Assembly (NCBI GenBank): GCA_030018875.1
Contig: JASEHK010000016.1
Coordinates: 1 to 15,599 of the forward strand
Reading direction: 5' to 3'
Length of the DNA: 15,599 nt
Source: Endomicrobiia bacterium
GTDB taxonomy: Bacteria; Elusimicrobiota; Endomicrobiia; PHAN01
In this document: piece after piece, positions 1 to 7,589 of the stretch
Layout of the letters: each line of letters starts with the position of its first letter
How positions within the stretch are numbered: position 1 is the first letter of the stretch
Made by a program: the position numbers and the translations under genes
The notes under the pieces: model-generated
Databases searched by the model: none
What the model was told of the DNA's origin: nothing
What the model saw: only the letters and a program-made list of their open reading frames with translations

Positions 1-34
1 GTTTTATAAAGGCGCTGATAAATCAGCAACTACA
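1..34. repeat. small hairpin at the left edge, possible repeat fragment
   Basis: A short inverted repeat, GCTGAT (14-19) against ATCAGC (22-27), is followed at once by AACTACA (28-34). The same arrangement, a palindrome followed directly by GACTACA, occurs in the large element at 5323-5441. This may be the truncated right end of another member of that family. It is not followed by a T-run, so I do not call it a terminator. The rest of 1-89 is AT-rich; I can assign no promoter there with confidence. Confidence 0.3.
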
Positions 35-89
35 AAATACTTATTGCGTTTGTATTAGTCATTAATCAGTGAGACCTCGATAGGATTCC

Positions 90-1013
90 ATGAAAATACT
101 TTTGGCCGGTTTGGGTCAGTTGGGGCAACATCACGCCAGGATTCTTGCCAAGAACCCGACGGTGGAACTTTGCGCGCTGGTGGATTCAGACACCGCGGTG
201 GCGGCTGCTTTCGGGAAAAAATACGGGCTTCCTCATTTCACTTCCATCGCAGACGCGCCCCGCCCCGACGCAGCCGTGCTCGTCACGCCGACTCCCTCAC
301 ATTATCCGCTGGCAAAAAAACTTCTCGCATCGGGCGCGCATTGCTTCGTGGAAAAACCCTTCACGTCCACTCTTGATGAGGCCGACGAACTTATAGAACT
401 CGCGCAGAGAAAAAATCTTGTTCTTCAGGTCGGACACATAGAAAGATTCAACCCGGCGATAGTGGCGGCCAAGCCCTTCATAAAAAACCCCATATTCGTG
501 GAGGCCAACCGGATAGGACCTTTCAGCCCCCGTGTCGCGCACATCGGCGTTATAATGGACCTGATGATTCACGACATTGACATACTTTTATATCTCGTCG
601 GCGAAAAAGTAAAAGACATAGAGGCCTACGGCGCCAGGGTCCTTAGCGACCATGAAGATATGGCCAAAGTCAGGATACGTTTCGAGGGCGGTTGCGTCTG
701 CGACTTGTCGGGAAGCCGTGTTTCTTTGGAAAAGCAACGCAAAATCAGAATATTCCAACCGTCTAACTATGTCTCGATAGATTACGCCGCGCGCAGCGTC
801 AAGATATACTCCAAGCGAGTCCCGGAGCCCAAGAGTTTTTTGGACATTTCCGTGCTCAAGCCCGAAGTGCCGGTTTACGACCAACTCGAAAAAGAACTCG
901 AACACTTCATAGAGTGCGTCCGTCACGGAAAGACGCCCGCCGTGACGGGCGAGCACGGCCGCGACGCCCTTGAACTCGTGCGCGAAATTTACAAGATAAT
1001 CCGCTTACAATAA
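90..1013 (+). CDS. Gfo/Idh/MocA-family NAD(P)-dependent oxidoreductase (probable nucleotide-sugar dehydrogenase)
   Basis: This 307-residue cytosolic protein has the family layout. An N-terminal Rossmann fold carries the dinucleotide motif GLGQLGQHHARIL (7-19) and an acidic VDSD (31-34) at the end of the second strand. The EKP motif lies at 88-90, GHIERFNP at 115-122 and the catalytic-region DLMIHDIDI at 157-165. Family members oxidise or reduce sugars or cyclitols. The stop codon TAATG overlaps the lpxB start, so the two genes are translationally coupled, which points to an envelope sugar substrate. One known precedent is GnnA, which oxidises UDP-GlcNAc at C3 for amide-linked lipid A; no GnnB-type aminotransferase is next to this gene, so that role is only a possibility. 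A weak AGGA (82-85) precedes the ATG. The family is certain; the substrate is unknown. Confidence 0.88.
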   Translation: MKILLAGLGQLGQHHARILAKNPTVELCALVDSDTAVAAAFGKKYGLPHFTSIADAPRPDAAVLVTPTPSHYPLAKKLLASGAHCFVEKPFTSTLDEADELIELAQRKNLVLQVGHIERFNPAIVAAKPFIKNPIFVEANRIGPFSPRVAHIGVIMDLMIHDIDILLYLVGEKVKDIEAYGARVLSDHEDMAKVRIRFEGGCVCDLSGSRVSLEKQRKIRIFQPSNYVSIDYAARSVKIYSKRVPEPKSFLDISVLKPEVPVYDQLEKELEHFIECVRHGKTPAVTGEHGRDALELVREIYKIIRLQ

Positions 1014-2248
1014 TGAAATGTATCCCGCCCCTTCGCCAGGAAATGTCCGCCGACCACGACAAGCCGTCGCGCGACAATTTTTCTCGTCCGCTCGTATTTA
1101 TCTCCGCGGGCGACCACTCGGCCGAAAATCACGCCGTCAGGGTTGCCGCCCTTCTTAAAGAAGGAGGCGCTTCGGTATCGTCGGTGGGAGGCGCGAAACT
1201 TAAATCACTTTCCGATGTCTTCGTCGGAGACACCGTCGCGCTTGAGACCTTCGGCTTTTCGGTGCCCGTCCGCTCGGCGCTGGGGCTTCTTAAAATATAC
1301 CGGGCCGTCGAGCGACATTTAGACGAGGCCCGTCCCGCGGCCGCGCTTTTGGTGGATTTTTTCGGGTTCAACGCGAAGGTCGGCGCGGCGGCTTCGCGGC
1401 GCGGAATTCCGGTTTATTATTACATACCGCCGCAGGTTTGGGCGACGCGGTACTCAAGAATAAACGCCATCAAGACCTTCGCTCGCAAGGTATTTATCAC
1501 GCTTCCTTTCGAGCGCGAAATATACGAAAAAGAAGGAATCGCTTTTGAGTCTGTCGGACATCCGCTCCTTGAAGCGATACCTTTTCCTTCCGCCTCGTCG
1601 CAGCGTCCGCCGTCTTCGCCTCCCCTGGTGGGTTTTTTCCCGGGCAGCCGAACCCACGTCGTAAAAAGGCATGTCGGCATACTCAACGCCGTCGCGGCTC
1701 TTCTCGTTAATAAGTATGGTCGCGGCAAAATAGATTTCGCGCTTTTCGGACTGTCTTCTCTGAAAGATTCATACGGAGCGCTTGCTCCCGGAATAAAACT
1801 TATTTTGGACGCCGGCTCAGACGGTATCGCCCGTTCAGGGCTTGCGGCCGCCGCCAGCGTTTCAGGAACTATAGCCACCGAACTCTCTCTAATGAAGGTG
1901 CCGACGGTTATTTTCTACAAGGTAAGCGGTTTCAACGCTTTTATCGTGCGCTCGACGATAAAGACAAAGTACGTGTCGTTGCCGAACATTCTTGCCAACG
2001 AAGAAATTCAGCCGGAGTGCCTGCAAGAAATTGCGAGGCCCGAAAATATCGCCGCGCATTTGGCGGAATTTCTTGGAGATGTTTCGGACAATAAGCCGAC
2101 ATCCGCTTTCTCTACTTTATTGAAGGAAAAACTCTCTGGCATCAGACGGCTTCTTGAGCCCGCCGACGCTTCGCGGCGGGTTGCCTCGTCCATCCTTAAC
2201 GACATCCGCGAGTTACTGCCGGTTTCCGTCGGAAGGTCAAATATATGA
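1013..2248 (+). CDS. lpxB: lipid-A-disaccharide synthase LpxB
   Basis: LpxB (GT19) condenses UDP-2,3-diacylglucosamine with lipid X to form the lipid A disaccharide at the inner face of the cytoplasmic membrane. Family blocks are in order: SAGDHSAENHA (31-41), LLVDFFGFN (112-120, equivalent to the usual IDYPGFN), YYYIPPQVWATR (135-146), SVGHPLLE (180-187), FFPGSR (208-213), SGTIATELSLMKVPTVIFYKV (284-304) and SLPNILA (322-328). At 411 residues it is slightly long; the first 25 or so residues precede the conserved start, so an ATG at 1043 (with AGGA just before it) is an alternative start. The first block normally reads GEASGD; here it is GDHSAE, a conservative E-to-D change plus loss of SGD. 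The stop overlaps the msbA start (ATGA). Confidence 0.93.
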   Translation: MKCIPPLRQEMSADHDKPSRDNFSRPLVFISAGDHSAENHAVRVAALLKEGGASVSSVGGAKLKSLSDVFVGDTVALETFGFSVPVRSALGLLKIYRAVERHLDEARPAAALLVDFFGFNAKVGAAASRRGIPVYYYIPPQVWATRYSRINAIKTFARKVFITLPFEREIYEKEGIAFESVGHPLLEAIPFPSASSQRPPSSPPLVGFFPGSRTHVVKRHVGILNAVAALLVNKYGRGKIDFALFGLSSLKDSYGALAPGIKLILDAGSDGIARSGLAAAASVSGTIATELSLMKVPTVIFYKVSGFNAFIVRSTIKTKYVSLPNILANEEIQPECLQEIARPENIAAHLAEFLGDVSDNKPTSAFSTLLKEKLSGIRRLLEPADASRRVASSILNDIRELLPVSVGRSNI

Positions 2249-3963
2249 AACATCTCGCTCGTTTGCTCAAATATGTCATCCCTTACAAGAAACGTCTGAT
2301 TCTGGCGGCTTTTTGCACTGCCTTGGTGTCGGGACTGACCGGCGCCACGATGTGGCTAATCAAACCCGTGATGGACAAGGTCTTCATCGCCAAAGACACC
2401 GCCATGCTCGTGATGATACTCTGGCTCGTTCCTCTGATATGGTTCGTGCGCGGCCTTGCTTTTTACGGCCAGGCGTATCTTCTGCAATATGTCGGGCAGC
2501 GAGTCACCAAGGAGTTGCGGCAGGAACTTTTCGCAAAATTGATGGCGCTCTCGCACGATTTTTATCATCGCAATCCGTCGGGAAAAATACTTTCCAGGAT
2601 GACGAACGACCTCCAGATAATACAAAGCGCCCTACTGCGGCTGCCTCTTAATTTCGTCGGGGATTTTCTGACGACGCTTGTGCTGATAGGCATAATATTC
2701 TGGCTCAATTTTAAGTTCGCGCTCATAGCGTTCGTAGTCTTTCCGGTCGTGGCTCTTCCTCTCGTGGATTTCGCCCGCCGAATGAGAAAGGCCGCGCACG
2801 CGGGGCAACGGCAGATGTCCGAGATATACAACAGAATTCAGGAGGCCGTATCCGGCATTTCCGTTATAAAGACATTTCTGATGGAATCCCGCCAGAAGGA
2901 TGTTTTCGAGACGGAAAACGCCGAGTTTTACGCCCAGCAGATGAAGTTCGTCAAAGTTGACGCCCGCTCGAGTCCGATAATGGAGTTCATCAGCGCCGTC
3001 GCGCTCACTCTGATAATCTGGTACGGCGCCGCCGACGTCATCAACGGCGTCTGGACGACAGGGGCATTCTTCGCGTTTTTGGGCGCGGCGATGTCCATTT
3101 ATAAACCCATCAAGAATTTTTCCTCGACGAACGCGCTTCTTCAGCAGACCGTCGTCAGCGCCGTCAGAGTTTTCGAGATTCTCGACGAGAAGCCGGTCAT
3201 ATCGGATTTGGCCTCGGCCCGCGAACTCTCCGCATTCCGCGACGCCATAACTATCGAGAACGTGGTTTTTTACTACGACAAAAAACATCCCGTGCTCAAT
3301 AAACTCGATATAAGAATATCCAAGGGAGAAAAGGTCGCGCTCGTCGGGCCTTCCGGCTCCGGAAAGACCACGGCGGCGCATCTGATATTAAGGTTTTACG
3401 ACGTTTGCGGCGGTCGCGTGGCCGTTGACGGCGTTGACGTAAGAGATGTTACACTCGCGTCTTTGCGAGCGCAGATGGCGCTCGTAACTCAGGACATAGT
3501 TCTTTTTAACGATACCGTCGGAAACAACATACTCTGCGGACGGCCCCAATCTTCCGATGCCGACGTTCGCGAAGCCGCCCGTCGAGCCAATGCCGCCGAT
3601 TTCATAGAATCTCTGCCGTCGGGATACGAAACCGTTGTGGGAGAAAGGGGCGCGTTGCTCTCGGGCGGACAGAAACAGCGCATAGCCGTCGCCCGCGCGA
3701 TACTCAAAGACGCTCCGATACTGATTCTCGACGAGGCCACCTCATCGCTGGACGCGGAATCCGAAAAATCCGTGGCCGAAGCCATAGAAAATCTTATGGC
3801 GGAAAAGACCGTTCTTATAATCGCCCACCGTCTGTCAACCATAAAAAACGCCGATAGAATCCTCGTCCTCGAGAGCGGCTCGGTCGTCGAAGAAGGAAGT
3901 CACGAAGAGCTCGTGAATCAGCAGGGCATTTACCATCGGCTTTGTCTCTTGCAACTTCTTTGA
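2245..3963 (+). CDS. msbA: lipid A export ABC transporter MsbA (permease fused to ATPase)
   Basis: A 572-residue half-transporter of the MsbA type, which flips lipid A-core across the inner membrane as a homodimer. Residues 1 to about 310 form the transmembrane domain, with hydrophobic spans near 17-40, 55-80, 135-175 and 245-285, and the intracellular-loop segment FYHRNPSGKILSRMTND (106-122). The nucleotide-binding domain has Walker A GPSGSGKTT (368-376), Q-loop Q416, signature LSGGQ (472-476), Walker B ILILDE (492-497) and switch H528. A Shine-Dalgarno GGAAGG (2231-2236) lies 8 nt before the ATG, inside lpxB. Position directly after lpxB supports MsbA over a generic multidrug exporter. LpxK and KdtA, often next in this order, are absent here. 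Confidence 0.92.
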   Translation: MKHLARLLKYVIPYKKRLILAAFCTALVSGLTGATMWLIKPVMDKVFIAKDTAMLVMILWLVPLIWFVRGLAFYGQAYLLQYVGQRVTKELRQELFAKLMALSHDFYHRNPSGKILSRMTNDLQIIQSALLRLPLNFVGDFLTTLVLIGIIFWLNFKFALIAFVVFPVVALPLVDFARRMRKAAHAGQRQMSEIYNRIQEAVSGISVIKTFLMESRQKDVFETENAEFYAQQMKFVKVDARSSPIMEFISAVALTLIIWYGAADVINGVWTTGAFFAFLGAAMSIYKPIKNFSSTNALLQQTVVSAVRVFEILDEKPVISDLASARELSAFRDAITIENVVFYYDKKHPVLNKLDIRISKGEKVALVGPSGSGKTTAAHLILRFYDVCGGRVAVDGVDVRDVTLASLRAQMALVTQDIVLFNDTVGNNILCGRPQSSDADVREAARRANAADFIESLPSGYETVVGERGALLSGGQKQRIAVARAILKDAPILILDEATSSLDAESEKSVAEAIENLMAEKTVLIIAHRLSTIKNADRILVLESGSVVEEGSHEELVNQQGIYHRLCLLQLL

Positions 3964-3987
3964 AAAGTTTCCGCGAAACTCAATAAA

Positions 3988-5097
3988 ATGAAAAAAACTG
4001 CAGTGTCCGCCCATGTCTCGAGGGCGTTCGCTCCCGCCGTCTATTCCGAAGGCGAGGGAGTATTGAATCGTCTCGCCGTCGAGGGCTTTGCCGGCGGCGC
4101 GAGAGCCGTTTTTATAGTCGAAAAAACACTGCTTGAAAAATACGCCGGAGAGTTCGGGAGCATTTTGAAACTCGGAGCCAAGGTCGTTTACTTCGGCGGC
4201 GAGTGTTCTTTCGAGGAAGTTGAACGTCTTGAAAAGGCGTCTCGCGCATCGTCGCTCGGGCGAAATATCGTCGTATTCGCCGCCGGCGGGGGCAAGGCCC
4301 TCGACACATCCAAAATACTCTCGCAACGTCTCGGCGCGCGGCTCGCGGCGATACCGACCTCGACGGCCACCTGCGCGGCCTTCACGTCCATCGTTCCGAC
4401 TTATTTTTCCGACGGAAGAAAACGAAAAACGCTGGGGATGGAGCGCTCCGCGGATTTATGTCTGGCGGACTATAAAATACTTATTCGTCAGCCGCGCCGA
4501 CTTATGACGGCGGGTATCGCCGACGCCGTGGCAAAATATTATGAGACCGCGGCTTACGTTCGGGCGAATCCGTCCGCGCTCGACGATGCCTCTATCCGCG
4601 TTGCGGCCGCGATATCCGTCGAGATACTGCGCCTGGCCCGCGAGTGCGCATCGGGAGCGCTTGCCGCCATAGACAGAGGAGAGATTACGCGGGATTTCCG
4701 TCGAGCGATTTATCTTACGCTCTTGATGCCCGGCATGGTAAGCGGTCTCGGCGGCAAGAAATGCAGGGCCGTCGCGGCTCACGCCCTTGCCAACGGACTT
4801 ACTCACGCTGTGTCTGCGCGCGGAGCGTTGCACGGAGAACATGTCGGATGGGGGATTCTGGTTCAGCTTATTCTGGAGGGCAAAAAAAAGGAAGCCCGCG
4901 AACTCAAGAGTTTTTTCGACGGCATTGGAGCGCCTACGACTCTGGCGGCTTTGGGCTTGAGAGATTTGGACTCCGAAGGGTTGAAAAAAGCCCTCGCCGC
5001 GGCGGCGTCGCCCGAAGAGAGTATGAGGTTTCTTGGCAGGAAGATAGGGGTTAGAGAACTTTCCCGAGCGGTGCGGACCGTCGAGCGGATGGAGTAG
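3988..5097 (+). CDS. iron-containing alcohol dehydrogenase family protein (GldA-like)
   Basis: This 369-residue protein has the fold and motifs of group III metal-dependent dehydrogenases related to glycerol dehydrogenase. The NAD-binding loop reads AAGGGKALDTSK (98-109), followed by AAIPTSTATCAAFTSI (120-135). Likely metal ligands are D179 (GIADAVAKYYE), H265 (AAHALANGLT) and H282 (LHGEHVGWG), matching the Asp/His/His spacing of GldA. The family oxidises or reduces alcohols or hydroxy acids with NAD(P). It begins 24 nt after msbA and probably shares the transcript; the gap holds a 6-bp hairpin (3966-3980), and no clear Shine-Dalgarno is seen. The lipid A context raises a KdnB-like role (Kdo C8 oxidation), but the sequence looks closer to GldA/HcxA, so the substrate is open. 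Confidence 0.82.
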   Translation: MKKTAVSAHVSRAFAPAVYSEGEGVLNRLAVEGFAGGARAVFIVEKTLLEKYAGEFGSILKLGAKVVYFGGECSFEEVERLEKASRASSLGRNIVVFAAGGGKALDTSKILSQRLGARLAAIPTSTATCAAFTSIVPTYFSDGRKRKTLGMERSADLCLADYKILIRQPRRLMTAGIADAVAKYYETAAYVRANPSALDDASIRVAAAISVEILRLARECASGALAAIDRGEITRDFRRAIYLTLLMPGMVSGLGGKKCRAVAAHALANGLTHAVSARGALHGEHVGWGILVQLILEGKKKEARELKSFFDGIGAPTTLAALGLRDLDSEGLKKALAAAASPEESMRFLGRKIGVRELSRAVRTVERME

Positions 5098-5100
5098 TTT

Positions 5101-5292
5101 TTAGACGGCCTTTACTACTCGCCCGGATTTCAGGCAGGAAGAACAGACGTAGGCCCTTTTGACTTTTCCGTCGAGGATTATCTTGTGGCGTCCGAGATTC
5201 GGCATAAATCTTCTATTCGACGCTTTATGAGAGTGGCTGACGGATTTTCCCGCCGACGGGCATTTTGAGCAGATGGAGCATTTGTACGACAT
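5101..5292 (-). CDS. rpmB: 50S ribosomal protein L28
   Basis: A 63-residue basic protein with the L28 pattern: an N-terminal CSIC (5-8) and SHSHKASNRRFMPNL (19-33), then HKIILDGKVKRAYVCSSCLKSG (36-57). Cysteine pairs C5/C8 and C50/C53 form a probable zinc site, so this is the cysteine-containing (C+) form. It is the only - strand gene here. Its stop (TAA, 5103-5101) lies 3 nt from the stop of the dehydrogenase, so the two converge with no room for a terminator. A clear AAGGAG Shine-Dalgarno precedes the start on the - strand (around 5301-5306). It diverges from recG; the shared 180-nt spacer should contain its promoter. Confidence 0.95.
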   Translation of the reverse strand: MSYKCSICSKCPSAGKSVSHSHKASNRRFMPNLGRHKIILDGKVKRAYVCSSCLKSGRVVKAV

Positions 5293-5322
5293 GATGTGTT
5301 CTCCTTATTCAGTGGGCGTGTT

Positions 5323-5441
5323 ATGAGATTGTTGAAAAAGGTCTTTGTAGTCGCCCCGTCTTGCGGGGCTTCCGTCGGACAAATAGCCCCGACGTAACGT
5401 CGGGGCGACTACACAAATTATAGGTTTTTCAATGGTCTCAT
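5323..5441. repeat. 119-bp composite inverted repeat (REP/MITE-like) in the rpmB-recG spacer
   Basis: Outer arms 5323-5339 and 5425-5441 pair over 17 positions. The three non-Watson-Crick positions (5329/5435, 5330/5434, 5331/5433) are all G-U pairs when read as + strand RNA. Inner arms TGTAGTCGCCCCG (5346-5358) and CGGGGCGACTACA (5401-5413) are perfect complements. Inside lie two local hairpins: GCCCCG-TCTTG-CGGGGC (5353-5369), and a near-perfect palindrome with arms 5386-5395 and 5397-5406. A third mini-palindrome, TCCGTCGGA, is at 5371-5379. The element could fold as one long stem or as separate hairpins. There is no ORF inside, so it is non-autonomous or structural. It occupies most of the only space available for the rpmB and recG promoters. 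Confidence 0.75.
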
Positions 5442-5472
5442 TATATAAAATTGTGCGAGCCAAAGACAAAAA

Positions 5473-7563
5473 ATGTCTCTTGATACTCCGGTCAGATTTA
5501 TAAAAGGCGTGGGGCCCGACCTCGCAAAAAAACTATCCCGTCTCGGTTTATTGACGGTCGGCGATATACTTTTTCATTATCCCGTTTCATATCAGGATCG
5601 CACGCGCGCAACGAGTGTCTCGGATCTTGTAGACGGCAAAGACGCCTTCGTGCGCGGGGAGGTTTTATCGTCGAGAGTCACGGAAGCCGGCTTCGGTCTC
5701 GCGGTCTTCAAAAGCGCCGTTACCGACGGTAAAACCACGGCATGGGTCACGGTTTGGCGGAGATTCAATCCCTGGGCGCGATACGATATTTTTTCCGCGT
5801 TGAAGCGCGATTTCGAAAAAGGAAAAGAGGTTTTCGTCTGGGGCCGCGTCCGCAAAAGGGCGCAAGAGACCGAGATAACGCTTAAAGAGTACGAGCCCGC
5901 GGGAACCGGCTCGTCAGAGCCCGCGACAAAAGGCATAATCCCCGTCTATCCTCTTACCGAAGGCATCAAACCCGTAAAGTTCAGAAAAATAGCAAAAGCC
6001 GCCCTCGACGGATACGCCGCCTCCGCGCGGGATTTTGCCGCCGCTTCCGGTATGCGTCCGCCGGAGGGCTTGCTCGCGCGCCGCAGGGCTCTGGCTGATT
6101 TACATTTTCCGCCGAGTTTTGGGGCATATGAGAAGGCGCGCCGCTCGATAGCTTTTGGCGAATATCTGATTTTTCAGACGGCTCTGGCGGTCTCGCGCGG
6201 GATAATTACGCGCCACAAGAAAGCGAGCCCCTGCCGGATACGACGCAATCTGCTTTCGGGTTTCAGGAAAAATCTCGGTTTCGAATTCACGAGAGCCCAA
6301 AAAAAAGCCATAAACGAAATATTTGCCGATATGACTTCGCCGAACCCTATGCAGCGCATTCTCATCGGCGATGTGGGCTCTGGCAAGACTGCGGCGGCCG
6401 TCTCCGCGATGCTTTTGAGCGTGGAAAACTCGAGGCAGGCCGTTCTGGTCGCTCCGACGGAGATTCTCGCCCGCCAGCATTTCGACACCATCTCGAAGCA
6501 CACGGCGGGCCTCGGCGTAAATATCGAACTTGTGACCGGAGCGTCGGCTGCGGGCAGCCGACGGCGCAAGGCCGCGAATTCGCGGATTGCGTCGGGCGCC
6601 TCGCAGATAATAATCGGCACTCACGCTTTGATGGAAAATCCGGTGCGGTTCGCCGACGCGGGTGTCATCGTGATAGACGAGCAGCATAAGTTCGGCGTCG
6701 CCCAGCGGTTGAACCTTCGTCTCAAAGCGCCCGGGGCCGACATACTTCTTATGAGCGCGACTCCTATACCGCGCTCGTTGGCCATCGCCATATACGGCGA
6801 CCTCGATGTCTCCGTCATTGACGAGTTGCCGCCCGGAAGAATTCCCGTCAAAACAATGATGATGACGGACTCAGACGCTTACGAGTTCGCCAAAAAAGAA
6901 CTTGCGTCCGGCAACAAGGTCTTCATCGTCTATCCGATAATAGACCCGTCGGAAAAACTTGAACTCAAATCAGCGTCGGTCGAGGCAGAAAGACTTTCAA
7001 AAGAAGTCTTCGCCGGTTACAAAGTGGGTCTTCTGCACGGTAGAATGAAATCGAGCGACAAACTCTCGGCGATGGAAAGTTTTCGTTCGGGCGACACGGA
7101 CGTTCTGATAGCGACCGTCGTCATAGAGGTCGGCATTGACGTGCCTGCGGCCACGCTTCTTATCGTCGAGCACGCCGACAGATACGGCCTTGCCGCTTTG
7201 CATCAGTTGCGCGGGCGAGTCGGCAGGGCCGACAAGCAGTCATACTGCGTTCTCGTGGCTGATTCTCCGACGGACGACGCCGCGCGCCGCCTCGGTGTGT
7301 TGCTTGAAACCGGCGATGGATTCGAGGTTGCGCGCGCAGACCTTAAACTCCGCGGCGCGGGGCGCATCATCGGCACCACTCAGCACGGACGGGGGGAACT
7401 GGATTTAAGGATAGCCGATTTCGAAAAGGACAAGGACATATTGGACGCGGCGCGGCGCTCGGCCTTGATGATGTCGGCTCAGGGAGCGGTTCTGCCGTCG
7501 AGCGTAAGAGACGAACTCTCGCGAAGATACGGCGATAAAATAATGATGCCTCAGGCCGGATAA
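5473..7563 (+). CDS. recG: ATP-dependent DNA helicase RecG
   Basis: RecG remodels stalled replication forks and branch-migrates Holliday junctions. The 696-residue protein has an N-terminal wedge/OB domain (about 1-250, including GVGPDLAKKLSRLG, 12-25, and DILFHYP, 31-37). Helicase motifs follow: Walker A GDVGSGKT (299-306), VAPTEILARQH (326-336), DEQHKFGVAQR (402-412), MSATPIPRSLA (427-437), ATVVIEVGIDVP (547-558) and QLRGRVGR (578-585). The C-terminal TRG region GDGFEVARADLKLRGAGRIIGT runs 614-635. Length is normal for the family. No strong Shine-Dalgarno precedes the ATG. The sequence just upstream (5441-5450) is AT-rich and may hold the -10 element, but no convincing -35 partner is visible. 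thiG follows after 26 nt, suggesting co-transcription. Confidence 0.96.
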   Translation: MSLDTPVRFIKGVGPDLAKKLSRLGLLTVGDILFHYPVSYQDRTRATSVSDLVDGKDAFVRGEVLSSRVTEAGFGLAVFKSAVTDGKTTAWVTVWRRFNPWARYDIFSALKRDFEKGKEVFVWGRVRKRAQETEITLKEYEPAGTGSSEPATKGIIPVYPLTEGIKPVKFRKIAKAALDGYAASARDFAAASGMRPPEGLLARRRALADLHFPPSFGAYEKARRSIAFGEYLIFQTALAVSRGIITRHKKASPCRIRRNLLSGFRKNLGFEFTRAQKKAINEIFADMTSPNPMQRILIGDVGSGKTAAAVSAMLLSVENSRQAVLVAPTEILARQHFDTISKHTAGLGVNIELVTGASAAGSRRRKAANSRIASGASQIIIGTHALMENPVRFADAGVIVIDEQHKFGVAQRLNLRLKAPGADILLMSATPIPRSLAIAIYGDLDVSVIDELPPGRIPVKTMMMTDSDAYEFAKKELASGNKVFIVYPIIDPSEKLELKSASVEAERLSKEVFAGYKVGLLHGRMKSSDKLSAMESFRSGDTDVLIATVVIEVGIDVPAATLLIVEHADRYGLAALHQLRGRVGRADKQSYCVLVADSPTDDAARRLGVLLETGDGFEVARADLKLRGAGRIIGTTQHGRGELDLRIADFEKDKDILDAARRSALMMSAQGAVLPSSVRDELSRRYGDKIMMPQAG

Positions 7564-7589
7564 TATCGGGCGCGAACGGAGAAAAAATA

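Noticed and set aside
2632..3381. Antisense open frame of 249 codons on the - strand
   Set aside because: It lies wholly inside msbA, whose motifs are unambiguous; its translation shows no recognisable domain and is typical of a shadow frame in GC-rich DNA.
3966..3980. AGTTTC-CGC-GAAACT hairpin between msbA and the dehydrogenase as a terminator
   Set aside because: The 6-bp AT-rich stem has no following T-run; the genes are only 24 nt apart and probably co-transcribed.
5293..5472. TATAAT on the - strand at 5422-5417 as the rpmB promoter
   Set aside because: No acceptable -35 partner lies at 16-18 nt, and it falls between arms of the repeat; too weak to annotate.
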